The position numbers were made by a program, and so were the translations under genes. From assembly GCF_008831285.2 (NCBI RefSeq), contig NC_045149.1:15960578-16024577 (forward strand): DNA of 64,000 nt, in the 5' to 3' direction. A model generated the notes under the pieces. That model saw nothing but the letters and a program-made list of their open reading frames with translations, did no database searches and was not told the origin of the DNA. This DNA is from Nymphaea colorata (taxonomy: Eukaryota > Streptophyta > Magnoliopsida > Nymphaeales > Nymphaeaceae). This document shows, piece by piece, positions 39,201-50,038 of the stretch (position 1 is the first letter of the stretch; every line of letters starts with the position of its first letter).

Positions 39201-40366
39201 TTGAGATGTTGGATTTGCTATTGAAAGGCTAAATTATCTTTTTCCCATTCTAAGATGACAAAATGAGGGTAAAGAAATCAGGATCCTAGAGTGGGCAAGT
39301 GGCTATTATTGTTTTAGAATAAACCTTAATTTTCTGATTTGATGTTCTCTCCTCGAGGGGATTTATTCTTCTTTTTTTTCACATTGTGCAGCCAAAAGAT
39401 AAAACTCTCGCTCTTGGTTTTGTTGGTCGGAGTTGGCATAGCATCTGTGACAGATCTCAAACTCAACCTTCTCGGTTCCGTTCTTTCTCTTCTAGCCATT
39501 GGGACGACATGCGTGGCTCAAATCGTACTCACTTCCTCTGATCTCTCTCGTAGCTGGCTTTTCCCTTTGCTTGGTGTCCGTCTTCTTACATCCAATTTGT
39601 GGTGATGCAGATGACTAACACAATACAGAAAAGGCTCAACGTTTCTTCAACTCAATTGCTGTACCAATCGGCTCCATTTCAGGCCTCCATTCTCCTCCTC
39701 CTCGGTCCTTTTGTGGATCAATGCCTCACAAAGCGGAGTGTATTCGCCTACAAGTACTCACCGGTCGTCATGGTATGCTCTACTAACTGCTCAATACCGT
39801 GGCCAAATTCTACCTGACTTGACTCGGACCATCGTGATCAAATTTGACCACAACGAACATGGAAGGTGTTACAAAACCTCTATGGTTTAGTACCATTTTC
39901 AGTCACGGGATTATTTGCATGAGGCCTAATGAAATTAATATGCTTCCTGAAGAAAATTTAAAGTTGATGCAATAGTGGAAGCATGACGCCCTAAATATGA
40001 TACGTCTCTGTTAATGTCACCTGCAAAATTCTAGAATCCTGCAGTCTTAATTAACTTCACATTTGTCTCGGCCAAACTGCAGGTGTTCATCATACTCTCT
40101 TGCCTGATCGCCGTGTCTGTGAACTTCAGCACGTTTCTGGTGATAGGGAAGACGTCACCGGTGACATATCAGGTGCTGGGCCACCTCAAGACTTGCTTGA
40201 TCCTCACTTTTGGCTACACTCTGTTGCACGACCCCTTCACCTACAGGAACGTGATAGGCATACTCATCGCCATCATCGGCATGGGCCTCTACTCCCACTT
40301 CTGCACCAGAGAGAGCAAGAGGAGGCAGAACGACGACCACCATCAACTCAGCCCAAACTCTCAGGT

Positions 40367-40409
<43 letters not shown>

Positions 40410-40542
40410 ATCTTTCTCTCTCTCTCTCTAACTAGTTTGTCTTGCTCTCTAGACCAAGAACAGAGAAACCACCCCGTTGTTGATCGCAATTAACTTGGAC
40501 AACTCGGATACAGGAGCAGAGGCTAGAAAGTCTGGTCGGTAA
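36222..40542 (+). CDS. UXT: UDP-xylose transporter, UXT family (nucleotide-sugar transporter)
   Basis: This is a Golgi/ER membrane antiporter of the NST-KT/TPT group that brings cytosolic UDP-xylose into the lumen for xylan and xyloglucan synthesis. The exons are 36222-36345, 36485-36669, 38975-39042, 39392-39524, 39611-39772, 40083-40364 and 40453-40542. All are in frame and give 347 aa (Arabidopsis UXTs are about 350). Signature stretches are A-L-S-L-S-V-A-S-S, V-I-C-N-K-A-L-I-S-T-L-G-F, F-A-T-T-L-T-S-W-H-L, L-L-N-L-S-L-G-F-N-S-V-G-F-Y-Q, M-T-N-T-I-Q-K and V-I-G-K-T-S-P-V-T-Y-Q-V-L-G-H-L-K-T. The protein is almost entirely hydrophobic helices, consistent with ten membrane spans. The last exon gives a hydrophilic tail containing T-P-L-L-I-A, matching D-P-L-I-A in known members. 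The start M-E-G-S-S-S-R-F-Q-L-G aligns with the family. UXT1, 2 or 3 cannot be separated. Confidence 0.94.
36670..38974 (+). other. UXT intron 2, 2.3 kb
   Basis: The donor is TATCAG|GTCAAA and the acceptor GATTGCAG|ATGACA. The intron is AT-rich. A more GC-rich patch at about 38395-38520 looks like an unrelated inserted fragment, but it has no identifiable ends. No coding sequence is seen inside. Confidence 0.8.
40365..40452 (+). other. UXT last intron made mostly of a (CT)n microsatellite
   Basis: This 88-base intron consists largely of CT repeats (about 40371-40405 and 40415-40428) between GTACTC and TTGCTCTCTAG. The microsatellite therefore serves as the polypyrimidine tract for the final exon, which encodes the last 29 residues. 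Confidence 0.85.
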
Positions 40543-41143
40543 CAAACTAAGTGCCCCTTGGCCTTGGCTTAAATCAGCTCAAGCTTATGCCACAGTCCTA
40601 AAATCTTTCGAGATTGGTTCCGTTGCACGTTTTGGCATACTCGTGGGAGCATTCCACCTTGTGCTGTCACCAATCAATCGTCCATCCTCCTTGGTGTAAA
40701 CTGCCCAATCCAATTTTGGGTCCAACCTTAGAATTTTTTAAGTTACGTATTGTGATAATATGTATTGCAAATTCACCAATGTTGCGGTATGAATGCTGGT
40801 CATTGAAGGGAATCGTTCACTTTGTTCTTCACTCTCTTTCTTTTTTTCTCTTCTTCGGTTCAGTACCTTCTGGTAGTTGGATTGTGGACCATATGACGAA
40901 ACGGATGCCATTTCACTTTTGAATTTGTGTCTAACACTTTTCGGTGCTAAGAAAAAGGTAATTGCCTGACATGCACGGTCCTCTATTTGGCATTGTAAAG
41001 CAAATCACATATGTTAATACATCCGGAGAGGAATTAATGTGCTGGCCGTTTTGATTGTTCGTAATCCTTGGGTCTTAGGTCCCTCAACTTCATCTCTGGC
41101 CATCTTAATATAAATTGCACTTTTTAACTCGACCAATGGGCGA
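40543..41143. other. UXT 3' flank
   Basis: This is AT-rich 3' untranslated and spacer sequence. It ends where similarity to OST1 intron 6 begins. No gene is seen. Confidence 0.6.
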
Positions 41144-43018
41144 TAGTTGCTGGTCTAGTGACAAATGAACAAATTTTGCTGTCTGTAACTGTGGTAAACT
41201 GCATATACAAGCTTTGTACAATGAAACAACCAACTCATATGTGAATTAAACCATCTGAATATTGCTGGTATGTTCTTGTATGATACTTGCAAGACTGTTG
41301 GTAGCGCTCCAGCGGAGCCATCGTGAGCCCAAGAAAGCTCCGTGTGAAAAGTAGCTTCACGCCCGTGTTGCCCATGCCAGAAATGGATGGGGTCGGGCTC
41401 CACAGTTAACAGCGGTCCAGCTCCAGAAAACTTAAAGCAGTCGAAATTTTTTCCCCGCCCATTGCGCCCAAATTCACCAGAAAGGGGAAGCCGCGAAGGG
41501 GCGAAGCGGCAAGGCCGCAAGGTCCAAAGGCCGAAGGGCGGCGGGCGGCAGGTGCTTCTTCTTCTTCTTCTTTTTGAATCGTTTCTTCTTCTGTTGGGTT
41601 TTCATTTCCCCCCCCCCTTTTCAACGCTTTTGCCTCATGCCTCTTGGTCTGATTTTTGTGCTGAAGAACGCGGTGACCTTTGTCCCGGACTCCTGGTTAG
41701 TGGTTACGATCTTCTCCCTCGTTTTTTTTTTTTTGGTTTATTGCTTTTGTCTTTTTTGTGGTTTCCAAATGAGTTCACATTCGGGTGGATGGAGGAGTTT
41801 GGCTTCTGTTTGTTGAATCTTGTATACTTGTGGAGTTGTGGTGTTTTCTAATGACTGTGTTATTTTATTGTCACTGATCGTACATTCGTTGTTCTCATTT
41901 TTGTGTTTTGTTGTTTTTACATCATTGTGCAATGTGGACTATTATTACATTTTTCTCATTTCTGTTTTGCTGTTATTATGCTGTTTTACTGCATATGATA
42001 CGTTGATACATCATTGCAGGCACCGCCCTTGTACTCCTCCTCTCTTCGTCGTCTCTCCCCTTTTGTTGTTTCTCTGTGGGCGCTCATTGAGATTCCATTT
42101 CTGAAGGTATTGAGGCAACACTGGATCGACTTTCTCCTGTTCGTTCTTCAACATTTATTTAGCATTGGTTAAATCACTTCAGTGTCTTGTTTTGTCCTGT
42201 TGGTTGTTGCTTCTCCCTTCTGTTTGTTGTTGTCTTTATCTTTAACACTTGCCATGTGAGACGTTTCTGATTTTCGGTGCTAATTGAGTTAGTCAATTTG
42301 TTGGTTGTGGTTAAAGGACGAAGGTTGCCTAGTGAACCATTATTGATGTTCGTACCATGAACAAGGGAGTTTCCTGTTCTTGCTATGTTATACAATCTGT
42401 GGGTAGCCTCTGGAATGGAATCCTATGATGGGTATTGTTTTCTTATTGGGGAGAAGAATGAGAGCTTTGCTATTGGCAGTTTGGTATTTAATGTTTATTA
42501 TGCTGCATTGCATAGTCTGCTTATGATAGATATAAAATTTATTTCGTTTTGCAACTACTTGGTTGTGCTTCTGCCATCTTAGATGGGTTACTATTGCAAC
42601 CTAATTTATGGTATGGCCTAATATGCTTGGCTACTGAAAAAAGATACATTTGGGGATCATGTTCTCTGTACTTGTTTGACGTTTATCATGGTGTTAAAAA
42701 CATTTAACATTCTTCTTGGAGTATGATTAAAGATTGGTTAATAGCCTATCCAACTTTGAAATAGATGCTGAGCAGACTTCAAGTTCATAACTAAAATATT
42801 TAAGAAACACTCTGTTGATTGTATGGATGAATGCATAGAACACTTCTGTACATGACACGTGGAACTGAAGTTATGGTGATATTTTAACCAATTATGCAAT
42901 TGTTAAAAGATGTCTGCTCTTGATAATACAACCATAAAAAAATTAAAGAAATAAAACTATGAAGTATTAATGTTCTTTATATACTAATTATTTTTTATTT
43001 TATTTTTAATGAATAGGC

Positions 43019-43415
43019 ATGGATAAGTTTGTGGTGAGAATGCCTACATCTGATAAACATTCTTCAAAATGAGAAGAAATCAGATCAAGGAAAGAAGGAG
43101 AATCAAGTGAGAAGCAAAATGATATAGAATTTGACGAAGCAGAGTTGCCTGTAGATCCTGCTTTTTGATTAAATTGGCACTGACTTTACCAGTTGCAACT
43201 GCAAGTGTTGAGAGAGCATTTTCAGCTATGAACATTATCAAAACTAGGCTCTGTAACAAGATGGGAGATGAATGAGTTAATGATGCTTTAGTCACTTACA
43301 TTAAGAGGAACACATTTAATAGTATCAGTGATGAAACAATCATAACATTAAGAGGAACACATTTAATAGTATCAGTGATGAAACAATCATACATCGTTTT
43401 CAGAATATGAAAAAT
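43019..43415 (+). pseudogene. hAT transposase remnant: N-terminus joined to C-terminal dimerisation domain
   Basis: M-D-K-F-V-V-R-M-P-T starts at 43019, and after one stop the frame continues to E-L-P-V-D-P at about 43160. Such a start plus L-P-x-D-P is typical just before the TTF zinc finger in this transposase class. After a frame change, the hATC dimerisation motif follows at once: L-P-V-A-T-A-S-V-E-R-A-F-S-A-M, then K-T-R-L-C-N-K-M. It then continues through a stop to I-S-D-E-T-I-I and R-F-Q-N-M-K. The whole middle of the transposase, including the catalytic core, is missing. A 47-bp exact duplication interrupts the tail. Confidence 0.85.
43298..43391 (+). repeat. Exact tandem duplication, two 47-bp units, in the hAT remnant
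   Basis: The unit starting ACATTAAGAGGAACACATTT occurs at 43298-43344 and 43345-43391. Because 47 is not a multiple of three, it shifts the former reading frame. Confidence 0.95.
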
Positions 43416-44930
43416 AGACGAGACCACATGTAATTTTGTTCATGACTATAGTTTTTTTACTTGTTTTTTGAGGCCAATTGTAAATTTGACTATAGTTACT
43501 TGATTTACTTTTTGATGCTAATTGTAAATTTGTTCTTATTTACAGTCATTCAATTGACTTTTTTTATGCCATTGGCCAATTGTAATTTTGTCCATAACAC
43601 TAATGATATGATTTGCTTGTTGGGACCAATTGTAAGTTTGTTCATAACTATGATTATTTGCTTTATTTTTAAAATAACATATATTTTAGTTTGAAAATTT
43701 TTTCACATACTATGTACTAGTGCCCCATAGCCAAAAATTTCTGGCTCTGCCACTGGTTGGAAGGGAGAAAGTATTGCATGTTTTGAATCCATAACCTCAC
43801 GAGATAAAAGAAAGTAAAGTGTTTTTTTTTTCCTCTTTTTTTAATGGGTTGTTGAGGAAAGGACGGGGATAGGATGAGGGGTGAGAATGTGGTGCTTTAC
43901 TTGCAAGAAGTTCCATGTATGCACCTCAAAATTGTCCGTTGTGATAATTTGCAACTAACGGATTAATTGTTTCTTCGAGTTGAAATAGCTTCTCTCCTGT
44001 AATCCCCAGCCTTCCCTGTCCTCTTTTATTTCTTCCAACTTGGTAATGTAACTGCACTAAGAAATTACTACTACAATTTAGTTAATGGAAATTTATTACA
44101 ATTGACACTGCCATTTTCTTTCCCCCTATTCTCTAGTTTGTACATGCCTTCTAACACCTGTTCAATGCTTACTATATATGTTGGTTCACTAGGTTAGTTT
44201 TCAAATTCATATCGAAACAGAGGACTAGACGATTATTTCGTAATTTTCGTTAGCCACATCCTCTAAAAATATCATTTCCTAGTCGGACCATCTTCCATAA
44301 GTTGTCTCCTATGTTATTTGCTTCCTCTTTGGGTTCTGATGTGAATTTTAGTTCTCCTTATGCGCTGGTATTTCACTTTCCCTTATACTGGTTGTCTTTT
44401 ACCTATGCAGGCAGGTTATTATTCTTATCTTGATGTGTCTGGGAGGGCAGTCGAAAAAGCATAATTTAGTCCCAGAGCATAATGTTCTGTTCCAGGTGCG
44501 ATTAGTGTGGATTAAACGACATCTTTAGTTATAGACAATGGTTATATAGAGCATTTAACTCTACAAATTGTCATGGTCTTACAATCTAGGGGTTGTACTG
44601 GTGTTGATGTAGCTTAAGATGCTGAAAATGAGGACCTTGGATCATATAAACTTGGACCTAGTTAATGCAGGGAAAGTAAAAGCTTGAGTTGCGCTTTTCT
44701 GCCTGATTTGGAGTCGGCATTATAAATAACAAAGACCTACAATATTTGTAATGGTCATTAAACTTTGGCAACTTGCCTTTTGTGCATGTCTACTACAAAT
44801 TCAACCCTGTTTTCATGCCTGTTGAGCCATTCATGCTTGCAGTTCCATATGCCCCAAATGGTGGTGAACCGCATCAAGGGTGACGTCTGGACGTGTGTTT
44901 CCTACTTCTTTTTGTCTTTAGAGTTACACC

Positions 44931-47027
44931 ATGAGTGTAGCTCGTCTTCTTCATATCTTTGGCAACTCTAAATGCGTTGCTTCAGTGAAGATGATCCATG
45001 GCAAGTTAGTCTCTTCTGGACTCCTGCCTAATGTATATAATGGCAATCATTTGATTGGCATGTACGTGGATTGCCACAGCTTGGAGGAAGCTTACCAAGT
45101 GTTTGTTGAAATGCCTGAACGGAATTTGGTCTCTTGGACCCGACTGGTTTTTTGTTACACGGAGAAAGGGTTTCCTGGAACTGCGCTGGAATTGTTTCGG
45201 TGCATGGTTGAAGAAGGGTTTAAACCAAATGAGTTCTCTTATGTGGCAGGTATTTTGGCTTGCACGGTTCTAGGTAACTTACGGATGGGTAAGGAAATCC
45301 ATGCAAAGATTTTTCGATGTGGGTACGAAACCAATATGTTTGTGACCAATACATTGATTAACCTATATGCGAAGTGCTGCCTCTTGTTGTTTGCTCGTCG
45401 AGTCTTCAATTCGATTGCTTGGCCGAATTTGGTTTCTTGGACTTCCTTAGTTGCAGGTTATGCTCAGTGCGGGCAGAGCAGGGAAGCTCTGTACATTTTT
45501 CGTGATTCTCAGCAAGCTGGTATCAAGGTGAACCCACATTCTTCTGCTATTGTTTTGGGTGCTTGTGCAAGTATAAGTGGTCTGTTTTGTGGTCAGCAAA
45601 TTCATGCTCATGTCATCAAGTGTGGGATCGAGCTAGACTCGTTTGTGGAAAACGCAGTCATCGATATGTATGCTAAATGCGGTGAATTGGATTCTGCACA
45701 TCGCGCCTTTAAAGTGGTTGTTGAGCCAAGTGTAGTTTCATGGACAACGCATATTGCAGGTTATGCCCAGAAGGGAGAGGAGCAGATAGCGTTGAATCTT
45801 TTTGCTGAACTTCACGCCTCTGGTCCACAACCAAACGAGTATACGCTTTCTTGTGTTCTTGGTGCTTGTGGCTCCATCGTGGCATTGGAACAAGGCAGAC
45901 AACTGCATTCTCTAGTTCTAAAAACGGGCTATAAACAAATTATATTTGTAGGAAATGCAATGCTTGATATGTATTGCAAATGTGGGCTTCATGAAGACTC
46001 CCTTAAAGTTTTTGAGGAGATGATCGAACACGATGTTGTGTCATGGAATACTTTGATTGCTGGACATGCACACTTGAGCTATGGCTGGAATGCAATCAAA
46101 CTTTTTAAGCAGATGATGAATGAAGATGTACAACCCACAGTGTTCACATATTCATGTATATTGAGTTTGTGTGGTAATCTTCCGGCCCCGGAATGGGGTA
46201 GGCAGATCCACTGCTACATAATCAAACCAGGATTTAATGCCAATCTATTTGTTGGGAATTCTCTTGTCGACATGTATGCAAACAGTGGGAGGATAAGAGA
46301 TGCTGTCAACGTCTTCAATGGCTTGCCAATGAGAAACTTGGTCACTTGGAACACCATACTTATGGGATATGCGCAGCATGGTTTCGGGAGGGAAGCTCTT
46401 GAGATCTTTGGTCTGATGCAGGAAGCTGGACTGGAGCCAAATGATATTACTTTCCTTGGGGTTCTTACCGCTTGTGGTCGTGCTGGCCTTGTAGAAGAAG
46501 GTTGTTCTTATTTTGAATCTATGTCCAGAGACCATGGAATTGTCCCAAGAGCTGATCATCACGCTTGCGTGGTTGATCTCCTTGGAAGAGCGGGGCAGCT
46601 ACTAAGGGCTTATGAATTCATAATGAATATGCCTTCTGAACCAGACAAAGTGATCTGGAGGTGTTTGTTGTCTGCCTGTGTGTCTCATAAGGACATTATA
46701 CTTGGAAAGTTTGCTGCTGAGCACATCATAAAGGCCGATCCTCAAGATATCTCAGCATATGTGATGCTTGCTAATATTTTTAGCGATCATGAGATGTGGG
46801 AAGAAGCAGCAAAAGTCAGATGGATGACCAGGGAAACAGGAATGAAGAAAGATCCAGGGTGCAGTTGGATTGAACTAAATAACGAGGTTCATGCTTTCAT
46901 CAGTGAAGATCGAGCGCACTTGGATAATGATGCTATTTACGATGTCCTGTACGGAATAGCAGCTCACATATCAGATGCTGGTTATGTCCCTGATATGGGT
47001 TATGTCTGTGTCGATGGAGTAGTATGA
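44931..47027 (+). CDS. Pentatricopeptide repeat protein, PLS class, E/E+ type, no DYW domain
   Basis: This single-exon gene of 698 aa encodes a putative organellar RNA-binding protein, probably in C-to-U editing or RNA processing in mitochondria or plastids. PLS-type PPR units run through most of the protein. Repeated hallmarks are N-x-L-I-x-M-Y-x-K-C-G, V-F-x-x-M, V-S-W-T/N-x-L-I-A-G-Y-A-Q and E-A-L-x-x-F. The E region contains Y-V-M-L-A-N-I-F, then G-M-K-K-D-P-G-C-S-W-I-E-L-N-N-E-V-H-A-F. The protein ends soon after the E+ start A-G-Y-V-P-D, so the rest of E+ and any DYW deaminase domain are absent. The N-terminus is short with no clear transit peptide. The ATG lies only 86 bases after the end of the OST1 fragment. 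Lack of introns is normal for this family. A polyadenylation-like AATAAA lies at 47320. RNA target unknown. Confidence 0.93.
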   Translation: MSVARLLHIFGNSKCVASVKMIHGKLVSSGLLPNVYNGNHLIGMYVDCHSLEEAYQVFVEMPERNLVSWTRLVFCYTEKGFPGTALELFRCMVEEGFKPNEFSYVAGILACTVLGNLRMGKEIHAKIFRCGYETNMFVTNTLINLYAKCCLLLFARRVFNSIAWPNLVSWTSLVAGYAQCGQSREALYIFRDSQQAGIKVNPHSSAIVLGACASISGLFCGQQIHAHVIKCGIELDSFVENAVIDMYAKCGELDSAHRAFKVVVEPSVVSWTTHIAGYAQKGEEQIALNLFAELHASGPQPNEYTLSCVLGACGSIVALEQGRQLHSLVLKTGYKQIIFVGNAMLDMYCKCGLHEDSLKVFEEMIEHDVVSWNTLIAGHAHLSYGWNAIKLFKQMMNEDVQPTVFTYSCILSLCGNLPAPEWGRQIHCYIIKPGFNANLFVGNSLVDMYANSGRIRDAVNVFNGLPMRNLVTWNTILMGYAQHGFGREALEIFGLMQEAGLEPNDITFLGVLTACGRAGLVEEGCSYFESMSRDHGIVPRADHHACVVDLLGRAGQLLRAYEFIMNMPSEPDKVIWRCLLSACVSHKDIILGKFAAEHIIKADPQDISAYVMLANIFSDHEMWEEAAKVRWMTRETGMKKDPGCSWIELNNEVHAFISEDRAHLDNDAIYDVLYGIAAHISDAGYVPDMGYVCVDGVV

Positions 47028-48148
47028 ATTTCTTTGTCCTTCACCCTGCGAAGGTGCGGCTGAAGCATCATCTTTTTGAGGACCTGATGAACTTTCGTGA
47101 GATTTGGTTGACTCGGATAGTCTTCCTTTTGAACTTGCTTATTGCTTTTCGATCTCTGGAAGCTGGTGCTATAATGGTCTGGTGGTTTTGTGGTGAAACA
47201 AGAGATGGACAAGCTTTGGGGATGAATTGCATGACTCCCAAACTAGGTAGCCTTTTTACTAATCTTAGTCGAGGGTGACCCCAATGCTGTGACACCATGT
47301 GACCAGCCCCTAGCGCATGAATAAATGAAAAGGGGATACCTCAAAAAGGCCAAAACACCTATCCCTTTTTCTCCTGCCCCAGGGTACAAAGCTGCCTTGA
47401 AATCTGAATGGGGAGGAGAACACTTATCAAGTAGAGTATTCTGCATCTAATATTTATAGCATCTAATATTTATAGTTTAGAGGAGTGTTGCCCATGAGAA
47501 TCAAGCCACCAGCCCCCTAGTCCGACTAGCTACACTACGTTTCTCTAGGTAACAAGAGGATAAAGGGGAAGATCTCTTGACTGCTGAGTCGATCCACCAT
47601 TCTTTGTCCCATCAGCTGGCCTTCCCTTGCGTGCCTCATGTTGCTCTCACCTCTCCCCCATCAGTTGCTCCTAGTCTCGCCTTTGGCAAACCCCTCCAAA
47701 TGCTAGTCATTCACTTTTAACTATTGGTGGCAGATTCATATCGTCTGCCACCTTTATGGAGTACCTCAAAGGTGACATCTATCTTTTAGTTGAGCAGGAG
47801 AAGTATTTCATTCTATGCTTGACTAAGAGCTTAAGAGCTTAAGTCTCCCATTGTTTCCTCATTCCTTCAGGATACGAGGTTTGCTTTTGATATTTTGGGA
47901 TGATGGCCCAACTTACATCTGCCTTGCTCTGGGAATTGGTGGCAGGTTGCAGCCAGCAGCAGACTAGCTTTGTTTTGTACCGGGTCTTTGGCAACAATAC
48001 TTGATTTTAAGTGTTGTCATCGGCCCTTTTTGTTTAGTTTGGTTTCTCTTTCTTGTAAGGCCTATTCTCCATTAAAGGTTCTATCTAACACCATGTTGGG
48101 GCTTCTGCTCATTTGGGTTGCACCTAGTAACGTCGAAATCTTTTTATG

Positions 48149-48161
48149 CTCTCTCTCTCTC

Positions 48162-48222
<61 letters not shown>
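48149..48222. repeat. Compound (CT)n(AT)n microsatellite
   Basis: About 25 CT units with one interruption (CTCACT) run directly into about 12 AT units. Confidence 0.95.
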
Positions 48223-49998
48223 GTAAAGCTATTATAGGGAACTAGCACAACAATTTAAGGGGCATTTGGTTGACATTCTCATGTAACCCAACTTTATTAA
48301 AACAAGTTCTTTAGTGAGTTTTGAGAACTTGATTTGTTTGTTTGGGTGACACATCTAAAACTTAATTTTTTATAAAAATCCTAAGGGAGGCCAGGTTTTG
48401 TTATTCTTTTTTGCAAAACCATGTCTTGCAAAACTGGGTTTCTTCAAACCCAGTTTTGAGTCTTTTTTATTGTATTTGAACACTCCAAAGACATGGTTTT
48501 GGTGGCAAAACTAACTTGTGCCTATAAAGCTTGGTTTTGGGGTGTAATGTAGAATAAAGCATTGACATGTTAATTCTGGATAAACGGCCTATATTGTAAT
48601 ATGGAAAAAAAGATACATGAAGACAAACTACCAGAAAAACTTTGTGATGTCTGTCACGGTAAACAGTGGCATTTTCAGCATAACCATTTTTCCTGAAAAT
48701 CTTGCATCTTCAGCATGAAATGGGTTGTTTGGAGATCGCTTGGCAAGAGCAGGAGATTTTAAAAAAGAGAGAACGCAGATGAAATTATACTCTCTTGCAA
48801 TTCCCGTCTTGTGCAAGCAAGTCAAATCGAGGGGTGCGTATTCTTTCTTCCGGTTGCTTGGTTCTTTTCAATTGAAAATAATCTGTATGGCCTTTTAAAA
48901 AGATCGTAACGACCCAAAATCAAGTGCATGTCAAATACCCCAATATGTGCAATTTTATGAGATGCTTTATGTTTAGGTTTGTCCCTTTTTTGCGATTTAT
49001 TGATGTTTTAATGTTGTCAAAAAGGAAAGGTACTATGGATCAGATGCCTTGAGTCGACCTCTAGGTCGAGGGTATAATTCAAAAAATGAACATCAATTGA
49101 AGTCTTTATATAATGGCAAAACTTCGCTTATTTCTTGCTTCCTCCGAGTCAACATTCTCGAATGTTAATTCCATAATGTTAGTTCTAGGATTGATGAAAT
49201 TGGAAATACATTCCCTGATTCCAAAACTGTTTTATGTTTGCTTAAATGGATGATTATTTCTTGGAAACTCATTTCTGTATTTGATAAGCATAGATAAATA
49301 AAAACCAGAAGTAAAATATTGTTATGAAATTTTTTCAAGGGTCGTGGTTTCTTGTGATGAATTATATAGTATTAACACTATTTTCAAATTTTTTGAAACA
49401 TAGTGGGCCGTCGAAATGGTTTCGTAAAAGGGCATTGTACCATTTTGGAAATCTTACCAAAATTCATGGGCTGGACTCGAAAAGTTTTATTCATTTTCAT
49501 CTTTGTCTTCTATCTATCTCTCTCGCTCCACCGTCCTCTTGTTACCTAGTTCCGGTGATCTCCGACACCTCGGACTCACGGGTGGATGGAGGCCACCTAC
49601 GCCGTGGCCTGCCCTAACTATTTGAAAAAAAATATATATTATAAAAATTAAAAAATTTTGATTAAGTAATGTATTTTTTATATTCGAATTTAGTTTGGTT
49701 TTATTTGAATTTAGTTTAGCTCTATTCGAATAAAGTTGGCACCCTTAAAACAAAAAAAATCAGGGCTTGTACCTTGTGTCGGAGGTAACGATGGATCGAT
49801 GGAAAGTAATGATGGATAGTGTTGCTGAAGTATTTGGAGAACAAATCTAACGAGGTTTCTGTTTTTGCTTTTTTTCTTTTTTCATATAATGCTGGAAAGA
49901 AAAGCAGTCAACCTTCGCGCCCGTCGTCGGCTTTGGTCTGTTGTAGCTTTTTCACATTCTCCTCACACACACAAAACTTCGACAGAGACCCTTATGTG

Positions 49999-50038
49999 AC
50001 ATCGAGCGTGTCCGTCGATTGACGGAAACGCTCGATGT
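49999..50038. repeat. 18-bp inverted repeat with 4-base loop
   Basis: ACATCGAGCGTGTCCGTC, loop GATT, then GACGGAAACGCTCGATGT. The stem pairs at 17 of 18 positions. The motif GATTTCCCACGC follows at about 50044 and recurs at about 50099. Confidence 0.9.

Larger units (their letters stand above)
41305..43755 (+). mobile_element. Internally deleted hAT transposon nested in the OST1 fragment
   Basis: The right end reads TTTCTGGCTCTGCCACTG, a common terminus of plant TTF-type hAT elements. Near the left end, CCAGCGGAGCCA resembles its complement CAGTGGCAGAGCCA. The flanks GTTGGTAG (41297-41304) and GTTGGAAG (43756-43763) agree at 7 of 8 positions, as expected for an 8-bp target duplication. The intact OST1 intron has a single uninterrupted GTTGG site at about 56263. 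Inside, only the two ends of a transposase gene remain (43019-43415). A GC-rich stretch at about 41480-41560 and the AT-rich middle show no other coding sequence. The element is non-autonomous. Confidence 0.8.
41144..44844 (+). pseudogene. Partial duplicate of OST1 (intron 6 to part of exon 8), broken
   Basis: Sequence at 41144-41296 and again from 43756 to 44844 matches the intact OST1 gene at about 56069-57468, in the same order and strand. It covers most of intron 6, exon 7, intron 7 and the first half of exon 8. The exon 7 copy is at about 44415-44495. It has lost roughly ten bases after G-R-A-V, shifting the frame, and its first codons differ. Before the exon 8 copy (44788-44844) the acceptor CAG is changed to CAT. 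Homology stops within exon 8, before the membrane-segment codons. A hAT-type element (41305-43755) splits the copy in two. It has no promoter or exons 1-6 of OST1, so it cannot make an OST1 protein. It is a dead fragment. Confidence 0.9.

Noticed and set aside
41387-41851. 154-codon frame through a GC-rich stretch
   Set aside because: It lies inside the hAT element, is low in complexity and resembles no family. It runs through CTT and C/T homopolymer tracts.
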